A stretch of 64,000 nt of DNA, from positions 91,490,852-91,554,851 of the forward strand of contig NC_134401.1 in the NCBI RefSeq assembly GCF_050003625.1, given 5' to 3'. How positions within the stretch are numbered: position 1 is the first letter of the stretch; every line of letters begins with the position of its first letter. Below the pieces are notes generated by a model. It did not search any database. It worked only from the letters and a program-made list of their open reading frames with translations, and had not been told where the DNA came from. Position numbers and translations under genes: made by a program. The DNA is from Haematobia irritans. Lineage: Eukaryota; Arthropoda; Insecta; Diptera; Muscidae. Below, in pieces: positions 11,430 through 22,285 of the stretch.

Positions 11430-11975
11430 TAATTTGGTATACTATTGGTAAAATTAGTTCAAAATTTTGGTAGATTATTTTTGGTATGAGTGGCAACCGT
11501 GATCTGTAGAACATTTCATGTAGCCATTGGCGATAAGCATGAGGAAGATAAAGAGGCTCAGGGGAGGGCGGTTCCTTTCCCCCTCCGTCTCGGATGTAAA
11601 TGAAGGCATCAAGAGCACTATCGTGGCCAACCGACTGGTTCAAAAGAAGGTCTATGAAAACGATGAACCAGATGATGAACCCAAAGCATGATGCTCCGAA
11701 GGGAAACTTGGAACTCCTCCTAATCATAGGGGAAAGAGGATAATATCTAATGTAGAGATTTGACTCGAATAAATGTGGAGTCTTTCACAAAAAGGAGGGT
11801 AGCAATGGAGTCCTTCTTTCGTTAGGTCTGATCTCCCTGTCCACCCTGGACAAAACTTAAAGACAGGCGTTCTTTGTGACAAAAGCTGACTTTTTCGGGA
11901 TTGAAAAGGCAAGGGTTGGCAGGAAGCCTGGCATGAAGTCTACAGAGAATCGGGTCCAATGGGCCCGTTTTATAT
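11430..11975. other. Low-repeat stretch with coding-like segment
   Basis: After an F-border (GGTAGATTATTTTTGG, 11469-11485) the sequence becomes relatively GC-rich and unrelated to the surrounding repeats. On the plus strand 11539-11691 is open (50 codons plus stop): MRKIKRLRGGRF, then DVNEGIKSTIVANRL and ENDEPDDEPKA before TGA. The overlapping frame reads IGDKHEEDKEAQGR. No family is recognised. It could be an eroded exon or a chance frame. Confidence 0.25.
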
Positions 11976-13482
11976 TTATACCCTTCACCACTACTGTGGT
12001 ACAGGGTATAATAAGTTTGTGCATTTGTATGTAACGCCAAGAAGGAGTAATCATAGACCAACCTTTTAGTCTACGGATCGGCTTAGAATTAAATTCTGAG
12101 TCGATTTAGCAATGTCCGTCTGTCTGTCTGTCCGTTCGTCTGTCTGTCTGTTGGTATATTTTTGTGTGCAAAGTACAGCTCGCAGTTTTAGTCCGATTCT
12201 CCTAAAATTTGGTATAGGGTCCTGTTTCGGCTCAAAGACGATCCCTATTGATTTTGGAAAAAATCGGTTCAGATTTAGATATAGCTGCCATATATATTTT
12301 TCACCGATCTGGTCATAATTGGAGTGTATATCAACCGATCTTCCTCAAATTCCGTATATCCGAATATTTTATGAGTCTCGAAAAACTTGCAAAATATCAG
12401 CCAAATCGGTTCAGATTTAGATACAGCTCCCACATATAGCTTTCGCCCGATTTACACTCATTTGCCCACAGAGGCCAATTTTTTGCTCCGATTTAGTTGA
12501 AATTTTGCATAGGGAGAAGAATTAGCATTGTAACTATGCGTGCCAAATTTGGTTGAAATCGGTTCAGATTTAGATATATCTCCCATATATAGCTTTCGCC
12601 CGATTTACACTCATATAACCACAGAGGTCAATTTTTGCTCCGATTTAGTTGAAATTTTGCACAGGGAGTAGAATTAGCATTGTAACTATGTGTGCCAAAT
12701 TTGGTTGAAATCGGTTCAGATTTAGATATATCTCCCATATATAGCTTTCGCTCGATTTACACTCATATGACCACAGAGGCCAATTTTTTGCTCCGATTTA
12801 GTTGAAAATTTTCACAGGGAGTAGAATTAGCATTGTAGCTATGCGTGCCAAATTTGGTTGAAATCGGTTCAGATTTAGATATATCTCCCATATATAGCTT
12901 TACACTCATATGACCACAGAGGCCAATTTTTAACTCCGATTTAGTTGAAATTTTGCACAGAGAGTAGAATTAGCATTGTTGCTATGCGTGCCAAATTTGG
13001 TTGAAATCGGTTCAGATTTAGATATAGCTCCCATATATATGTTTTTCTGATTTCGACAAAAATGGCCAAAATACCAACATTTTCCTTGTAAAATCGCCAC
13101 TGCTTAGTCCAAGAGTTGTAAAAATGACTCTAATTTTCCTAAACTTCTAATACATATATATCGAGCGATAAATCATAAATAAACTTTTGCGAAGTTTCCT
13201 TAAAATTGCTTCAGATTTAAATGTTGCACATATTTTTTTTACTAATATTGTGTTCCCCCCTAGTGCATTAGCCGACTTAAATTGTGAGTCTATAGATTTG
13301 TAGAAGTCTATCAAATTCTGTCCAGATTGAGTGATATCGATCGAGTTGTATTTGGGACAAACCTTTATATATAGCCCCAACACATTTGACGGTTGTGATA
13401 TGGTATCGAAAATTTAGATCTACAAAGTGGTGCAGGGTATAATATAGTCGGCCCCGCCCGACTTTAGACTTTCCTTACTTGT
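11976..13482 (-). mobile_element. DINE-like element B, full length
   Basis: Minus-strand element. The 5' end is near 13482 (ACAAGTAAGGAAAGTC) with hairpin AGTCGGGCGGGGCCGACT and subterminal repeat ATACCCTGCACCAC. Five 153-bp-type units follow (the repeated TCAGATTTAG motif starts at 12411, 12564, 12716, 12869 and 13012; the last interval is shortened to 143). The (GTCY)n tract is at 12114-12153 and the 3' hairpin at 11978-12010 (ATACCCTTCACCAC). No coding potential. Confidence 0.85.
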
Positions 13483-13487
13483 TTTTT

Positions 13488-13625
13488 TATACCCTACACC
13501 ACTACTGTGGTACAGTGTATAAAAAGATTATGCATTTGTAGGTAACGCCAAGAAGGAAAAGTCGGAGACCCATCGTTTAGTATACCGATCAGCGTTACCA
13601 CAATGAATTTTTATTTTGTACCAAC
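13488..13625 (-). mobile_element. DINE-like element B, 3' end in tandem
   Basis: A second B 3' hairpin (TACCCTACACCACTACTGTG) starts six bases beyond the 5' end of the previous B element, in the same orientation, followed by the B 3' unique region to about 13625, where 29-bp repeats take over. Two same-strand elements abut head to tail. Confidence 0.75.
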
Positions 13626-13689
13626 ATTTTTCCAAAATTGGACCAAAATTCGTACCAACTGACAATTTTTCCAAATTCAATTAATTTAA

Positions 13690-14745
13690 TTTAAAAATTA
13701 AAATGTTTGCAAAATTTTACTTCGATAGAAATTTTGTCAAATTTTTATTTCTATATATTTCTATAGAAAATTTTGTCAAAATTTTATTTCTATACACGAT
13801 TTTGTCAAAATTTGATTTCTATAGAAAATTTTGTCAAAATTTTATTTCTATAGACAATTTTATCCAAATTTTATTTCTATAGAAAATTTTGTCAACATTT
13901 TATTTCTATAGAAAATTATGTCAAACTTTTATTTCTATAGAAAATTTTGTCAAACTTTTTAATATTTTTAATATTTATTTCCAATATTTCGGTTAGTGCC
14001 ACTAACCATCTTCTGGGATTTTGTATGTGAGTTCGTGTGATGCTGTTCGTTCTGCAAGTCAAGGCGACATATTTCTATAGGAAATTTTGTCCAAATTTTA
14101 TTTCTGAAGAAAATTTTGTCAACATTTTATTTCTATAGAGAATTTTGTCAACATTTTATTTCTATAGAAAATTTTGTCAAAAATTTCATCTCTTTAGGAG
14201 ATTTTGTCAAAATTTAATTTCTTTAAGAAATTTTGTCAAAATTTCATTTCTGTAAGAAATGTTGACAAAATTTCATTTCTTTAGGAAATTTTGTCAACAT
14301 TTTATTTCTATAGAAAATTTTATCAAAACTTTATTTCTATAGAAAATTTTGTTAAAATTTTATTTTTATAGAAAATTTTTTCAAGATTTTATTTCTATAG
14401 AAAATTTTGTCAAAATTTTATTTCAATAGAAAATTTTGTCAAAATTTTATTTATACAGAAAATTTTGTCAACATTTTATTTCTTTAGGAAATTTTGTCAA
14501 AAATTTCATTTCTTTACGAAATTTTGTCAAAATTTAATTTCTTTAAGAAATTTTGTCAAAATTTCATTTCTGTAGGAAATGTTGTCAAAATTTCATTTCT
14601 ATAGAAAATTTTGTCAACATTTTATTTCTATAGAAAGTTTTGTCAAACTTTTATTTCTATAGAAAATTTTGTCAAAATTTTATTTCTATAGAAATTTTGT
14701 CAAAATTTTATTTCTATAGAAATTTTTGTCAAAATTTTATTTCGT
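13690..14745. repeat. 29-bp satellite array
   Basis: About 33 units of the TTTCTATAGAAA / AAAATTTTGTCAAAATTTT repeat. The array is interrupted at about 13975-14075 by an unrelated 100-bp segment containing the palindrome GGTTAGTGCCACTAACC. Several units near 14190-14280 and 14480-14600 share a variant (CTTTAAGAAATTTTGTC), indicating local block duplication. Confidence 0.85.
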
Positions 14746-14912
14746 TTTGTTTTGTTATTGTTGGTTTTGTTCTTTAAGCGTTGTTGTTGTTTTTTGATTT
14801 CAGCTTAAAACCATGCATTGACTAAACTACAAGTGTAGCTTAACCAACAGAGGAAAATAATGTTTGTCAAATTTATTTGGGCAAAGCCCTATAGACTGCA
14901 GGATGGTTGGTT
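14746..14912 (+). mobile_element. Foldback element K, left end
   Basis: Shares the GTTGTTGTT... TTTCAGCTTAAAAC arm and the CTACAAGTGTAGCTTAACCA segment with the more complete K copy at 32953-33497, and ends near TATAGACTGCAGGATGG. It is truncated at the junction with the E-element piece. Confidence 0.6.
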
Positions 14913-14914
14913 GG

Positions 14915-15014
14915 ATGGATTGGAATATAAACCTTTATATGGTTGCTCCCAACAAATTTGAAGGAGTTGAGATGGTATCAAAAATTTTGGTCTACATAGT
15001 GGTGAATGGTATAA
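14915..15014 (-). mobile_element. DINE-like element E fragment
   Basis: Minus strand matches 54600-54680 of the E element (ACCAACATTTGTGTTACCAT-like and GGGAGCTATATAAAG-like segments). It ends at the TA where mariner copy 2 is inserted. Confidence 0.6.
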
Positions 15015-15016
15015 TA

Positions 15017-16232
15017 ACAGGTTGGCTGATAGGTCCCCAGTCTAACAAAGAAAACACATTTTTTTTTGTCAAAATTCGTTTTTATTATTCAGTTCCCTTC
15101 AAGAGCGATACAACGATTATAACGACCTTCCAATTTGTTGATACCATTTTGGTAGTACTTCTTCGGTTTTGCCTCAAAATAGGCCTCAATTTCGGCGATC
15201 ACCTCTTCATTGCAGCCAAATTTTTTCCCTGCGAGCATCCTTTTGAGGTCTGAGAACAAGAAAATGTCGCTGGGGCCAGATCTGGAGAATACGGTGGGTG
15301 GGGAAGCAATTCGAAGCCCAGTTCATGAATTTTTGCCATCGTTCTCAATGACTTGTGGCACGGTGCGTTGTCTTGGTGGAACAACACTTTTTTCTTCTTC
15401 ATATGGGGCCGTTTTGCCGCGATTTCGACCTTCAAACGCTCCAATAACGCCACATTATAGTCACTGTTGATGGTTTTCCCTTCTCAAGATAATCGCATCC
15501 CAAAAAACAGAGGCCATTACTTTGCCAGCGCAATTTTGAGTCTTTCCACGCTTCGGAGACGGTTCACCGGTCGCTGTCCCACTCTCGATTGGACTCAGGA
15601 GTGTAGTGACGGACCCATGTTTCATCCATTGTCACATATCGACGAAAAACTCGGGTGTATTACGAGTTAACAGCTGCAAACACCGCTCAGAATCATCAAC
15701 ACGTTGTTGTTTTTGGTCAAATGTGAGCTCGCGCGGCACCCATTTTGCACAGCGCTTTCGCATATCCAAATATTGATGAATGATATGACCAACACGTTCC
15801 TTTGATATCTTTAAGGCCTCTGCTATCTCGATCAACTTCATTTTACGGTCATTCAAAATCATTTTGTGGATTTTTTTGATGTTTTCGTTGGTAACCACCT
15901 CTTTCGGGCGTCCACTGCATTCACCGTCCTCCGTGCTCATTTCACCACGCAGAGTCCGGAAACTCATTATCAAGCCAAGTTTTTGCTTCTACCGTATTTT
16001 TTCCCTTCAGAAAACAGTATTTTATCAAAACACGAAATTCCTTTTTTTTCCATATTTTTCACAATAACAAAGGTTGCTTCACAAAAGACGATCTATCTCA
16101 AAAACTAATTGACTTACAGACGTCAAATTTTGACACGAATCATTTGGAGGTTGGTACTATATCAAAATAATATGCATATAATACTAGCGACGCCATCTAT
16201 GTGTCAGACCGGGGACTTATCAGCCAACCTGT
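15017..16232 (-). mobile_element. Mariner (Himar1-like), near full length
   Basis: 1216 bp with mariner terminal repeats at both ends (ACAGGTTGGCTGAT; right end the complement, CAGCCAACCTGT) and TA at 15015-15016 and 16233-16234. The host sequence on both sides is DINE-like B/E material. The element is slightly shorter than an intact mariner of this group because of small internal deletions. Confidence 0.9.
15100..16045 (-). pseudogene. Mariner transposase pseudogene, copy 2
   Basis: Minus strand. The N-terminal region reads into NEFPDSA-like sequence; about 14 codons are then deleted before GEMSTEDGECSGRPKEV (near 15940). The helix-turn-helix KLIEIAEALKISKERVGHII is intact. A frameshift after LTRNTPEFF (near 15645) disrupts the first-Asp DETW region, a deletion follows ASVFWDA (near 15500), and MALLERLKVEIAAKRPHMKK to VLFHQDNAPCH (second Asp) and YSPDLAP (third Asp, DD34D spacing) form an open block at 15453-15199. 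A last frameshift scrambles the C terminus. Not functional. Confidence 0.85.
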
Positions 16233-16234
16233 TA

Positions 16235-16346
16235 TACTAACATTGTTTTCCACACCAGGGGATTAGCCGACTGAAATTTTAAGGCTACAGTTTGTATAGA
16301 AGTCTAACAAATGTTGTCCAGATCGAGTCAGATTTAAATGTGTGTA
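16235..16346 (-). mobile_element. DINE-like element B/E fragment
   Basis: Matches the B internal segment around 37870-37975 (TAACATTGTGTTCCACCC-like, GCATTAGCCGAC-like, then AGTCTATCAAATTC-like). It lies between mariner copy 2 and MITE N1. Confidence 0.6.
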
Positions 16347-16700
16347 TACACGGATGAAAAAGACTGTTTTTCATATGTTTGGCTATAAACATTATATGTT
16401 TGGAACACAAATTTTTAAACACAATATTTTTGAGTGCAAGCATATAATGTTCATAAACTAGAATAACATGTTTGGGACATATATGTTAATATGTTAGAAC
16501 ATATTATGTTTGGGACATAAAATGTTTGTAAATATAATATGCTTGGATGCAAACATATATTAATTTAGAAATAGCCTATAAACATATATGTGTTTAGTAG
16601 CTTGGAGCGCTATTTAACAGGGAGCGATATTGAATTAAGTTGGTGGTTGTTGCTTGTTATTACAAAATTAACATTTTATTTTTCCTTGGGCAATTGATCA

Positions 16701-16762
16701 GCTACTTCTTTGATCCTTACAAACTGTGTGGTCCGCTGTTCGAATCCCCGTCCGGCAAAAGG
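16701..16762 (+). other. tRNA-like segment, A-box lost
   Basis: Aligns with 41331-41402 and 47111-47187 (GCTAC..., CTTACAAACTGTGTGGTCC, then GTTCGAATCCCCG as B-box), but the A-box part (TAGCCCAGTGGATAGTG elsewhere) is deleted. Probably a dead pol III-type head. Confidence 0.5.
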
Positions 16763-16909
16763 TAAAATTAAAATAAAAAAATCATACAATTGAATAATTT
16801 CTTCTACAATGTTTGTATTACAGAAAAAGGTGCTAAGAACTAAAAAATCTCGTGGAAGTGAGAAAGATGTCGGGGAATATACAATTGGGCAGAAACAAAA
16901 TTTTGAGCA

Positions 16910-16997
16910 TTCAGGTCGAAAACCTATGTTGTTAGCACCTATATTACCTGTTTATTTTCATAATTCGTTATGATTGTAAATATATAAATAAATAAAT
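16910..16997 (+). mobile_element. LINE 3' tail with (TAAA)n and target duplication
   Basis: An 88-bp insert ending in TAAATAAATAAAT is flanked by a 13-bp direct repeat AAAATTTTGAGCA (16897-16909 and 16998-17010). That is the signature of target-primed insertion of a severely 5'-truncated non-LTR element. Confidence 0.7.
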
Positions 16998-17464
16998 AAA
17001 ATTTTGAGCACAATATTGTTTGGGAGAATTTTTTTTAAGCATATAATATTTTTGGGTGCAAAATGCTTCCAAACATATTATATAGTCACATAATAACATA
17101 TTGTTTTTTGGAAGACAACATTATTAAATTTGGATGCAAAAATACAAAATGTTTGGAACTTAGACTACCCAAACATATATTGTTTAGACCAATATGCTTT
17201 CAAACATATTATATATTGGTAGAGATCAACCATATAAATGTTTGGGCAATACCCAAAAATGTATATGCTTGAAGCAAAATATGTTTGGGAGTATATGTTA
17301 CAGAAGCGATTTTTTGTGAGGGTGTAGAAACTTCTACGAAAGACTGTCATTCACAATCGAATTACTTGGGTTGTGGTATCTTAAACCTTCTTAACATCGT
17401 TTTCTAAATTGTGAGTTAGTCCATACGTGGTATATATTAGACAAAAAGTTATGTATAGTTAAGT

Positions 17465-17562
17465 CTAGCTGATGGCCTCAGTTGCCAATGCTTTTTATAT
17501 CTTTAAACTAATACTATATTTACTATAAATTTAGTATCAACTATAAATAAATAAATAAATAA
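17465..17562 (+). mobile_element. LINE 3' tail with (TAAA)n
   Basis: AGCTGATGGCCTCAG... ending in (TAAA)n matches the insert at 55856-55947. It interrupts the A leader, whose empty form is seen at 22475-22500. I cannot delimit the target duplication with confidence here. Confidence 0.6.
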
Positions 17563-18652
17563 AAATTACGAATCGATATGGACTTTTTGCACGGTACGTA
17601 GAGAGCCAGAATTGAAATATGGGGACTATATACAATTATGAACTGGATATGGGCCAATTTTTGTGTGATTGGGGATCGATTTTTCTGAGGGTTATATATA
17701 ACTATAGACCGATATGGACCTAGTGAGGCATGAATGTTAACGGCCATATGCTAGCACAATGTACCAAATTTCAACTCATTCGAATGAAATTTGCTCCTCC
17801 AAGAGGATCCAAAACCAAATCTCGGGATAGGATTATATGGGGGCTATATATGATTATGGACTGATATGGGCCACTTTTGGCATAGTTGTTAAATATCATA
17901 TACTACCACCCCGTACCAAATTTCAACCAGATCGGATGAATTTTGCTTCTCCAAAAGGCACCGGAGGTTAAATCTGGCGATCGGTTTATATGGGGTCTAT
18001 ATATAATTATGGACCGATGTGGACCTATTTTTGCACGATCACTAGAGACCATATATTAACACCATGTACCAAATTTCAGCCGGATCGGATGAAATTTGCT
18101 TCTCTTAGAGGCTCCGCAAGCCAAATCGGGGGATTGGTTTATATGGGGGCTATATATAATTATGGACCGATGTGGACCAGTTTTTGCATGTTTGTTAGAA
18201 ACTATATACTAACACCATGTACCAAATTTCAGCCGGATCGGATGAAATTTGCTTCTTTTAGAGGATTCGCAAGCCAAGTTTGGGGGTCCGTTTATATGGG
18301 GGTTATACGTAAAAGTGGACCGATGTGGACCAGTTTTTGCATGTTTGTTAGAAACTATATACTAACACCATGTACCAAATTTCAGCCGGATCGGATGAAA
18401 TTTGCTTCTTTTAGAGGATTCGCAAGCCAAATTTGGGGGTCCGTTTATATGGGGGCTATACGTAAAAGTGGACCGATATGGCCCATTTGCAATACCATTC
18501 GACCTACATCAATTACAATTACTTGTGCAAAGTTTCAAGTCGATAGCTTGTTTCGTTCGGAAGTTAGCGTGATTTCAACAGACGGACGGACGGAAGGACA
18601 TGCTCAGATCGACTCAGAATTTCACCACGACCCAGAATATATATACTTTATG

Positions 18653-19729
18653 CACACAAAAAAATAACTGCAAATAAATATTAACAACTTTATTTCTATG
18701 TAAAATCTGCTGATGCTCAACAAATTTGTCTATTGAATATGAGACATTTGTTGTTGAAATGTGTTTGTAGATGCTTGGCAGAGGAAATAATAGAAATATT
18801 CTGAATTTTCAACAAATTGTTTTGTTGCGAAATTAGTTGACTGCTATCGATATGAAAACAAAAACAAAAATACAAGACTGGTTACGCGCACATCGTTGAA
18901 AACATGTACGAAAGCTAAAAGAAGTATGCGAAGAATACCGTTAGAACAAAATGAGTATGAGCACATGCACGTGTATGATAGCAAGCAAAGAGCTCATTCA
19001 TCAGAGAATACAGAAAAGCATTTATAAATGCCTGTAAAAAATTTATATTTTTTAAATTTGGTAGTTAAATGTGTTTGTTGTATGAGATAATTAATAAAAC
19101 CGTATTAATATCGGGGTTAGAGTTATTACAATTCTAATTAACTAGAATATATATCACTGGGCAAAAAGTTGTCAAAATGCTTGTTAGACCCTGGACTACT
19201 CAAATTTAAAATCGTCATACATATACAAAACTGAGTATAGGATTTTCGACACAAAAATGTTACATGTTCCCCGTCCAAAAATAGCATTTTGTCATATTCA
19301 TTCTCTGTGTGTACTTAACAAAATATCTCCAAAAGTGTCTGGCAATTTTGCAAATTTGGTGCAATAATTCTGTCAATTTCAATTTAATTTTTTTGTCAAT
19401 ACACCAATAAATTTGTTACAGGTCATTGATAGACTGCAACAAACCACATACAAATTTTTTCGTTCAAATTCAAAAATATTTGTTGAGGATTAAAAGTAAC
19501 GTTCAACAACAAATATTTTGAACTGTTGGGAGCTCAACAAATTACTTACAAATTATGTTATTGAGAACACAAATTATTTGTTGCCTTCTGATGGTAACGA
19601 TTGCTAACAACTTTTTTGTAATAATGGTTATTAAAAGTACAAATTAGTTTGTTGCAGGAAAATTAACAAATTTTGTTATTGGTTTTCCAACAAAAGTTAT
19701 TGGTTCTCAAACTTATTTTTATCTGTGTG
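18653..19729. mobile_element. 1.08-kb TIR element without transposase
   Basis: Begins CACACAAAAAAATAA and ends TTATTTTTATCTGTGTG, giving imperfect inverted ends. It is inserted within the 3' part of an A element whose uninterrupted sequence is known from several copies. The interior near both ends is rich in CAACAAAT / ATTTGTTG motifs. No long open frame. Type unclear; TIR MITE-like. Confidence 0.6.
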
Positions 19730-19810
19730 GGGTCTTAGAGCAATATTTCGATGTGTTACAAACGGAATGACAAAGCTAATATACCCCCCATCCTATGGTG
19801 GAGGGTATAA

Positions 19811-20000
19811 AAATACTCAATTTAAAATTTAATTGGTTCAACAATTTTTTAATTTAAACATTTTTTAATTGGAACAATTAATTTTTTAATTGACTTTGGT
19901 GATTATACTATCATTTCTGTGATTGAAGACATCTCAATTAAAAATTAATTAGATCAATTAATTTCTTGATTAAAGACAAAAAAATTTTTTTCCTGTGTAT
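19811..20000. mobile_element. AATT-rich MITE remnant
   Basis: Multiple (A)ATTAATT and TTTTTAATTG motifs, then GATTGAAGACATCTCAATTA and TTTTTTTCCTGTGTA, match the interior and right end of the intact copy at 24805-25170. The left end is missing. Confidence 0.55.
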
Positions 20001-22285
20001 TAATAAAGTAAATGAGATGTTTTTTTTTGTGGGTTTGAAAGCAAAAAATGTTGTGTTATTACAACTTACCAATTAAAGTATATCCACAGCTAATCCATAT
20101 ATGGGTTTCACAGAATTTTTTGCTTAGCTTGCATACATTCCTATGTATATGTATAATTATTGATATTTGCAATTTTATTATTCAAAACACTAATCAAAAT
20201 TGAATTTGTACATGAACAATATGTTTGTTTTCGATTTATCTTTTTGTTTGCATAAACATAATTATATGATAGATTTTTGCACATAAATTTATATATATTT
20301 TTTTACATATGTATTGTCGATATGCCTACCTTTATTAATATTATTTATTTATTTTTTTTTTTGTTTGATGTAGTTAATAATAAATGTAGACTTGTAATTA
20401 TTTACTCTTTCATGGACATTCAAATGATATTGATTTCATGCTTATATATGTATCATTTCGTGTTGACAGATTTTCTTTTTTTTTGGTTCATACAGAATTC
20501 ACATAGACAACATATTTTTATATTTATTATTTAATAGCAAAACATTTTTATGTTATGACCATGAATCAATTTAATGATATACTTTTCATGTATTCACTGA
20601 TAAATAATTTTTAATTTTATATATACTGAATAATTATGTTTTATCATCACATATATTTGTAGTGATTTAATGATATTTTTTGATAGAATCACCATTAAAT
20701 TTTATGCGTATATTTCATTAAGACTGTTTAAATTTAATTATTTTGTGATGAAATTTTAATTCACTTTTTTTTGTATTGAAATATACTCTTATCCCATTTT
20801 ACAAGTGATATGAATTCGCGATGAAACTAATTTCAGTTATAAATAGTCAGGAATGATTTATTTTTATTGTTTTGTTCTGTTTACAATGATATTTTAGAAC
20901 ATTTTGTGAGTTTACACTATGTTATATTTATTTTAATTTTTTTATTTTTTTTACTTTTTATTGAGATTTATTTTTTTCTTTATTTTTTGTATGGTTTTCA
21001 TTGCCACTGCTCTTTGAATCTGTATTATAGATATTTTTGTGATTGATTAAAAAAATTAATTTTGTTTTCAAGGATTTTTTTCTATGTCGCTTTAAATATT
21101 CTTTAACAAAATTTTAATTATATATTTTCTATTATTTGTATATTCTCTTTTTTAAGCAATAATATTTTCACTTTGTTATAGTTAATTTACTTTTGCTTCT
21201 TGATTTTATTTTTCCTTTTTGGTAAATATTAGAGCTCTACAAATTCTGCTCTTTTGATGATTTAACTTTATTGCATTTCCTCGATTTTATTTTTTTTTAT
21301 TTTTCGTTTTTTATTTCAATTGAATTCTTTAAATTGTTCGTAGATCTAGCAGTTTTAAATTGTATTTAGATCCCCTGCAGAAAAACTCTTAGGTCAGCAT
21401 TTTTCTTTCTCTTTCGTTTCTCTGTGTCCGTCTCTCTTTCTCTTATTTATATTCCATTTAAGGGGGACATAATATTTTCTTCATGAAACATTTTTCTACA
21501 CAATTTCCTTTCACTAAATTTAACTGAAAATAGAATATAAAGAAGAAGAAGAAGATAAGACAAAATTCCAGAAAAAAAAACTCTACAAGGGGGAAAATGA
21601 GTTTAAGTCTTCGTCGTTTTTTGCTTGCCTGATGGCGATGTCACCTTAAGTAGAAATCTAAGTATTGGCCAAAATGAAAAAGTTGCTTTACCAGCTAGCT
21701 TTGATGAAAATCCATTGCAATGTGGTCTCTAGATAATCTGGTTATTTTACTTGTCTTTGGCATCTTGGTTTTATTTCATTTCATTTCGTTTTTTTTTTGC
21801 CATGGTTTTTCTTTGGTTTATGTCGTAGAGGGTTGTGCAAATCTGATGTTGTGAAGATATTGGGATGGTACCTCAAAACCATTTCTGTGAGTAGATGCTA
21901 AAAGCAAATTGTGTTTCCTGGCATGTGGTTTTTAATAATTCGCATTTGTAATGCAACATTTGCTACCGGTACCATAATCCAGTGCTTTGTGGATTTAAGC
22001 CAATATTCGAAATGCAATGAAGTGTTTTTTTTTTTGGTCTCTTGGGAATATGGTATTTTGGACTCTTATAATATAAATTTACATGAATTTCGATAAATCG
22101 ACACACAAGAGCGCAGTTTACTAAAGGCGTACAGTAGAAAAATGGTCTCATAATTGCATATTTTTCTATGGCTGTTAAAGAAAAAAATGCATTTTAGTGG
22201 CCACCAACATAGAAAATATTTATAGCGTTTATTTAGATCACAGCCTCTATGTTAAAATAATATTAGGAAATAAATCGAAACTAAA
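20000..22285. other. T-rich repeat-poor region
   Basis: 2.3 kb of strongly T-rich DNA on the plus strand (20270-21350 especially), with no window repeat families. Open frames here (for example 20277-20534) are low-complexity and not credible. At 21608-21648 the minus strand reads VTSPSGKQKTTKT then stop after a CTTAAG that could act as a weak splice acceptor; this is only a hint of a terminal exon. An AGA-rich stretch (21541-21556) and a CTCTTTCTC stretch (21405-21445) are also present. Confidence 0.35.

Larger units (their letters stand above)
16349..17324. mobile_element. MITE N, copy 1 (TA-flanked)
   Basis: 976 bp bounded by CACGGATGAAAAA and TTTTTTGTGAGGGTG, with TA at 16347-16348 and 17325-17326. 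Flank-proximal halves are rich in ATGTTTGGGACATA-type motifs. The middle holds the B-box half of a tRNA-like sequence (16701-16762) and a retroposed LINE tail (16910-16997). No transposase frame; mobilised in trans if at all. Ends and TA duplication point to the Tc1/mariner or a related TA-targeting group. Confidence 0.75.
17327..19808 (+). mobile_element. DINE-like element A, interrupted twice
   Basis: A leader (17327-17464), LINE-tail insertion (17465-17562), then six 153-bp units (about 17570-18470). The A 3' unique region with a short (GACG)n stub is at 18580-18600. A 1.08-kb TIR element (18653-19729) splits the host between CTTTAT and GGGTCTTAG. The 3' hairpin is at 19783-19806. The 5' terminus is missing because MITE N1 sits at its left edge. 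Confidence 0.8.

Noticed and set aside
15210..15670. Plus-strand frames opposite mariner copy 2
   Set aside because: Shadows of the minus-strand transposase relic.
20277..20534. 85-codon frame rich in F, I and Y
   Set aside because: Low-complexity product of T-rich DNA with no motif.
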